From positions 1-5,176 of the forward strand of contig JAQGJF010000256.1 of assembly GCA_028290765.1 (NCBI GenBank): DNA of 5,176 bases, in the 5' to 3' direction. The notes under the pieces were generated by a model. The model did not search any database. It was given only the letters and a program-made list of their open reading frames with translations, and was not told the DNA's origin. Numbering within the stretch: position 1 is the first letter of the stretch; each line of letters starts with the position of its first letter. Below are positions 4,661-5,176 of the stretch, piece by piece. The DNA comes from Tardiphaga sp. (GTDB lineage: Bacteria > Pseudomonadota > Alphaproteobacteria > Rhizobiales > Xanthobacteraceae). The position numbers were made by a program, and so were the translations under genes.

Positions 4661-5032
4661 ATGGCGACAAACGTCAAAGAAATGTTGGAAGCTGCGAATG
4701 CCGCCGTTCCAAAAATCACGCCGGACCGTGCCGGCGAGCTGATAAAACAAGGAAACACCCTGGTCGTTGACGTGCGCGATGCGCCCGAGGTCGCGACCAG
4801 TGGCAAGATTGCCGGGGCCGTGAACGTGTCGCGCGGCATGCTGGAATTTCGCGCCGACCCGGAGTCGCCATACCACGACAAGAATTTCGACAAAGGCAAA
4901 ACCATCATCCTTTATTGTGCTTCCGGTGGGCGGTCAGCGCTTGCCGGCAAGCTGCTCAAGGATATGGGGTACGACAATGTCTATAACGTCGGCGGTTTCA
5001 AGGATTGGACCGGCGCGGTCGAGAAGGTGTAA
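4661..5032 (+). CDS. Single-domain rhodanese-like sulfurtransferase
   Basis: 123 residues. ATG 4661 has a strong GAGGAGG (4648-4654) ending 6 bases upstream. A short N-terminal helix (VKEMLEAANAAVPKIT) leads into the rhodanese fold: LVVDVRD (34-40), a G-I-GAVNV-RG segment (49-59), IILYCASGGRSA (82-93), then GY--VYNVGGF-DW (103-116). Cys86 heads the six-residue active-site loop CASGGR and is the expected persulfide carrier; Arg91 closes the loop. Length suits a stand-alone domain. With no signal peptide it should be cytoplasmic. It would pass sulfane sulfur from a donor such as thiosulfate or a persulfide to a thiophilic acceptor; the substrate is unknown. All key residues appear intact. It follows the SPW gene on the same strand with a 178-base spacer, so partnership with it is not shown. 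Confidence 0.95.
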   Translation: MATNVKEMLEAANAAVPKITPDRAGELIKQGNTLVVDVRDAPEVATSGKIAGAVNVSRGMLEFRADPESPYHDKNFDKGKTIILYCASGGRSALAGKLLKDMGYDNVYNVGGFKDWTGAVEKV

Positions 5033-5033
5033 A

Positions 5034-5079
5034 CGGCCAACGGCCGACGATGGTTCGGGGACGACTCGGATTTGAACCA
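5034..5079 (+). terminator. Two short stem-loops after the rhodanese gene
   Basis: CGGCC (5034-5038) pairs with GGCCG (5042-5046) two bases after the stop. TGGTTC (5051-5056) pairs with GAACCA (5074-5079) around a 17-base loop. Neither is followed by a T run. They may stabilise or end the transcript. The second accounts for a stretch that superficially resembles a tRNA T-arm on the minus strand. Confidence 0.3.
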
Positions 5080-5176
5080 CAGCCGCTCAGTATCAGCCAA
5101 TATGATCTGCGCTGCCGCCGGCGGGTTCGTTGGTGTGGGGATGAATACCCTCTCCGCGGACCGTAATTCCGCTAAC

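Noticed and set aside
4534..4770. 78-residue plus-strand frame overlapping the rhodanese start
   Set aside because: Overlaps the well supported rhodanese gene out of frame, and has no ribosome binding site.
5056..5080. tRNA T-arm-like sequence on the minus strand (GTGGTTCAAATCCGAG)
   Set aside because: The T-stem does not pair properly (only two Watson-Crick pairs), and no acceptor, D or anticodon arm can be found upstream. The TGGTTC/GAACCA hairpin explains the resemblance.

Overview
The window looks like chromosomal DNA from an alphaproteobacterium of the Bradyrhizobium/Rhodopseudomonas/Nitrobacter group. This is inferred from GC-rich codon use in most genes, a small secreted DUF3551-type protein with a YPWC motif, and GC-rich palindromic intergenic repeats. 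No species can be named from the sequence alone. All genes read on the plus strand except one short gene at 1882-2064.

Layout. Positions 1-711 hold the C-terminal half of mannonate dehydratase (uxuA), which enters from beyond the left edge. After a spacer with several inverted repeats, 915-1235 encodes a small exported DUF3551-type protein with a Trp/Asn/Gly-rich tail. Positions 1236-1632 contain no convincing gene but carry palindromic and dispersed-type repeats. A 57-residue two-helix membrane protein (1633-1806) converges on a 60-residue helical protein on the minus strand (1882-2064). From 2284 a DUF805 membrane protein overlaps, by ATGA, a 160-residue polytopic membrane protein of unknown function (2769-3251). 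A 93-residue two-helix membrane protein follows at 3450-3731. After a 346-base gene-free stretch come a two-repeat SPW-family membrane protein (4078-4482) and a single-domain rhodanese (4661-5032). The last 144 bases hold stem-loops and perhaps the start of another gene.

How the genes fit together. Only the DUF805/160-residue pair shows clear translational coupling. The other genes have their own ribosome binding sites and sizeable spacers, so this is mostly a row of single genes. UxuA belongs to hexuronate catabolism. The rest are mainly small inner-membrane or exported proteins of unknown role, plus one sulfurtransferase. I see no defence system, CRISPR array, intact insertion sequence, rRNA or convincing tRNA. 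The most notable non-coding signals are a perfect 15-bp palindrome upstream of the SPW gene, a 9-mer repeated three times in gene-free DNA on the right side, and paired hairpin repeats at 1407-1453.
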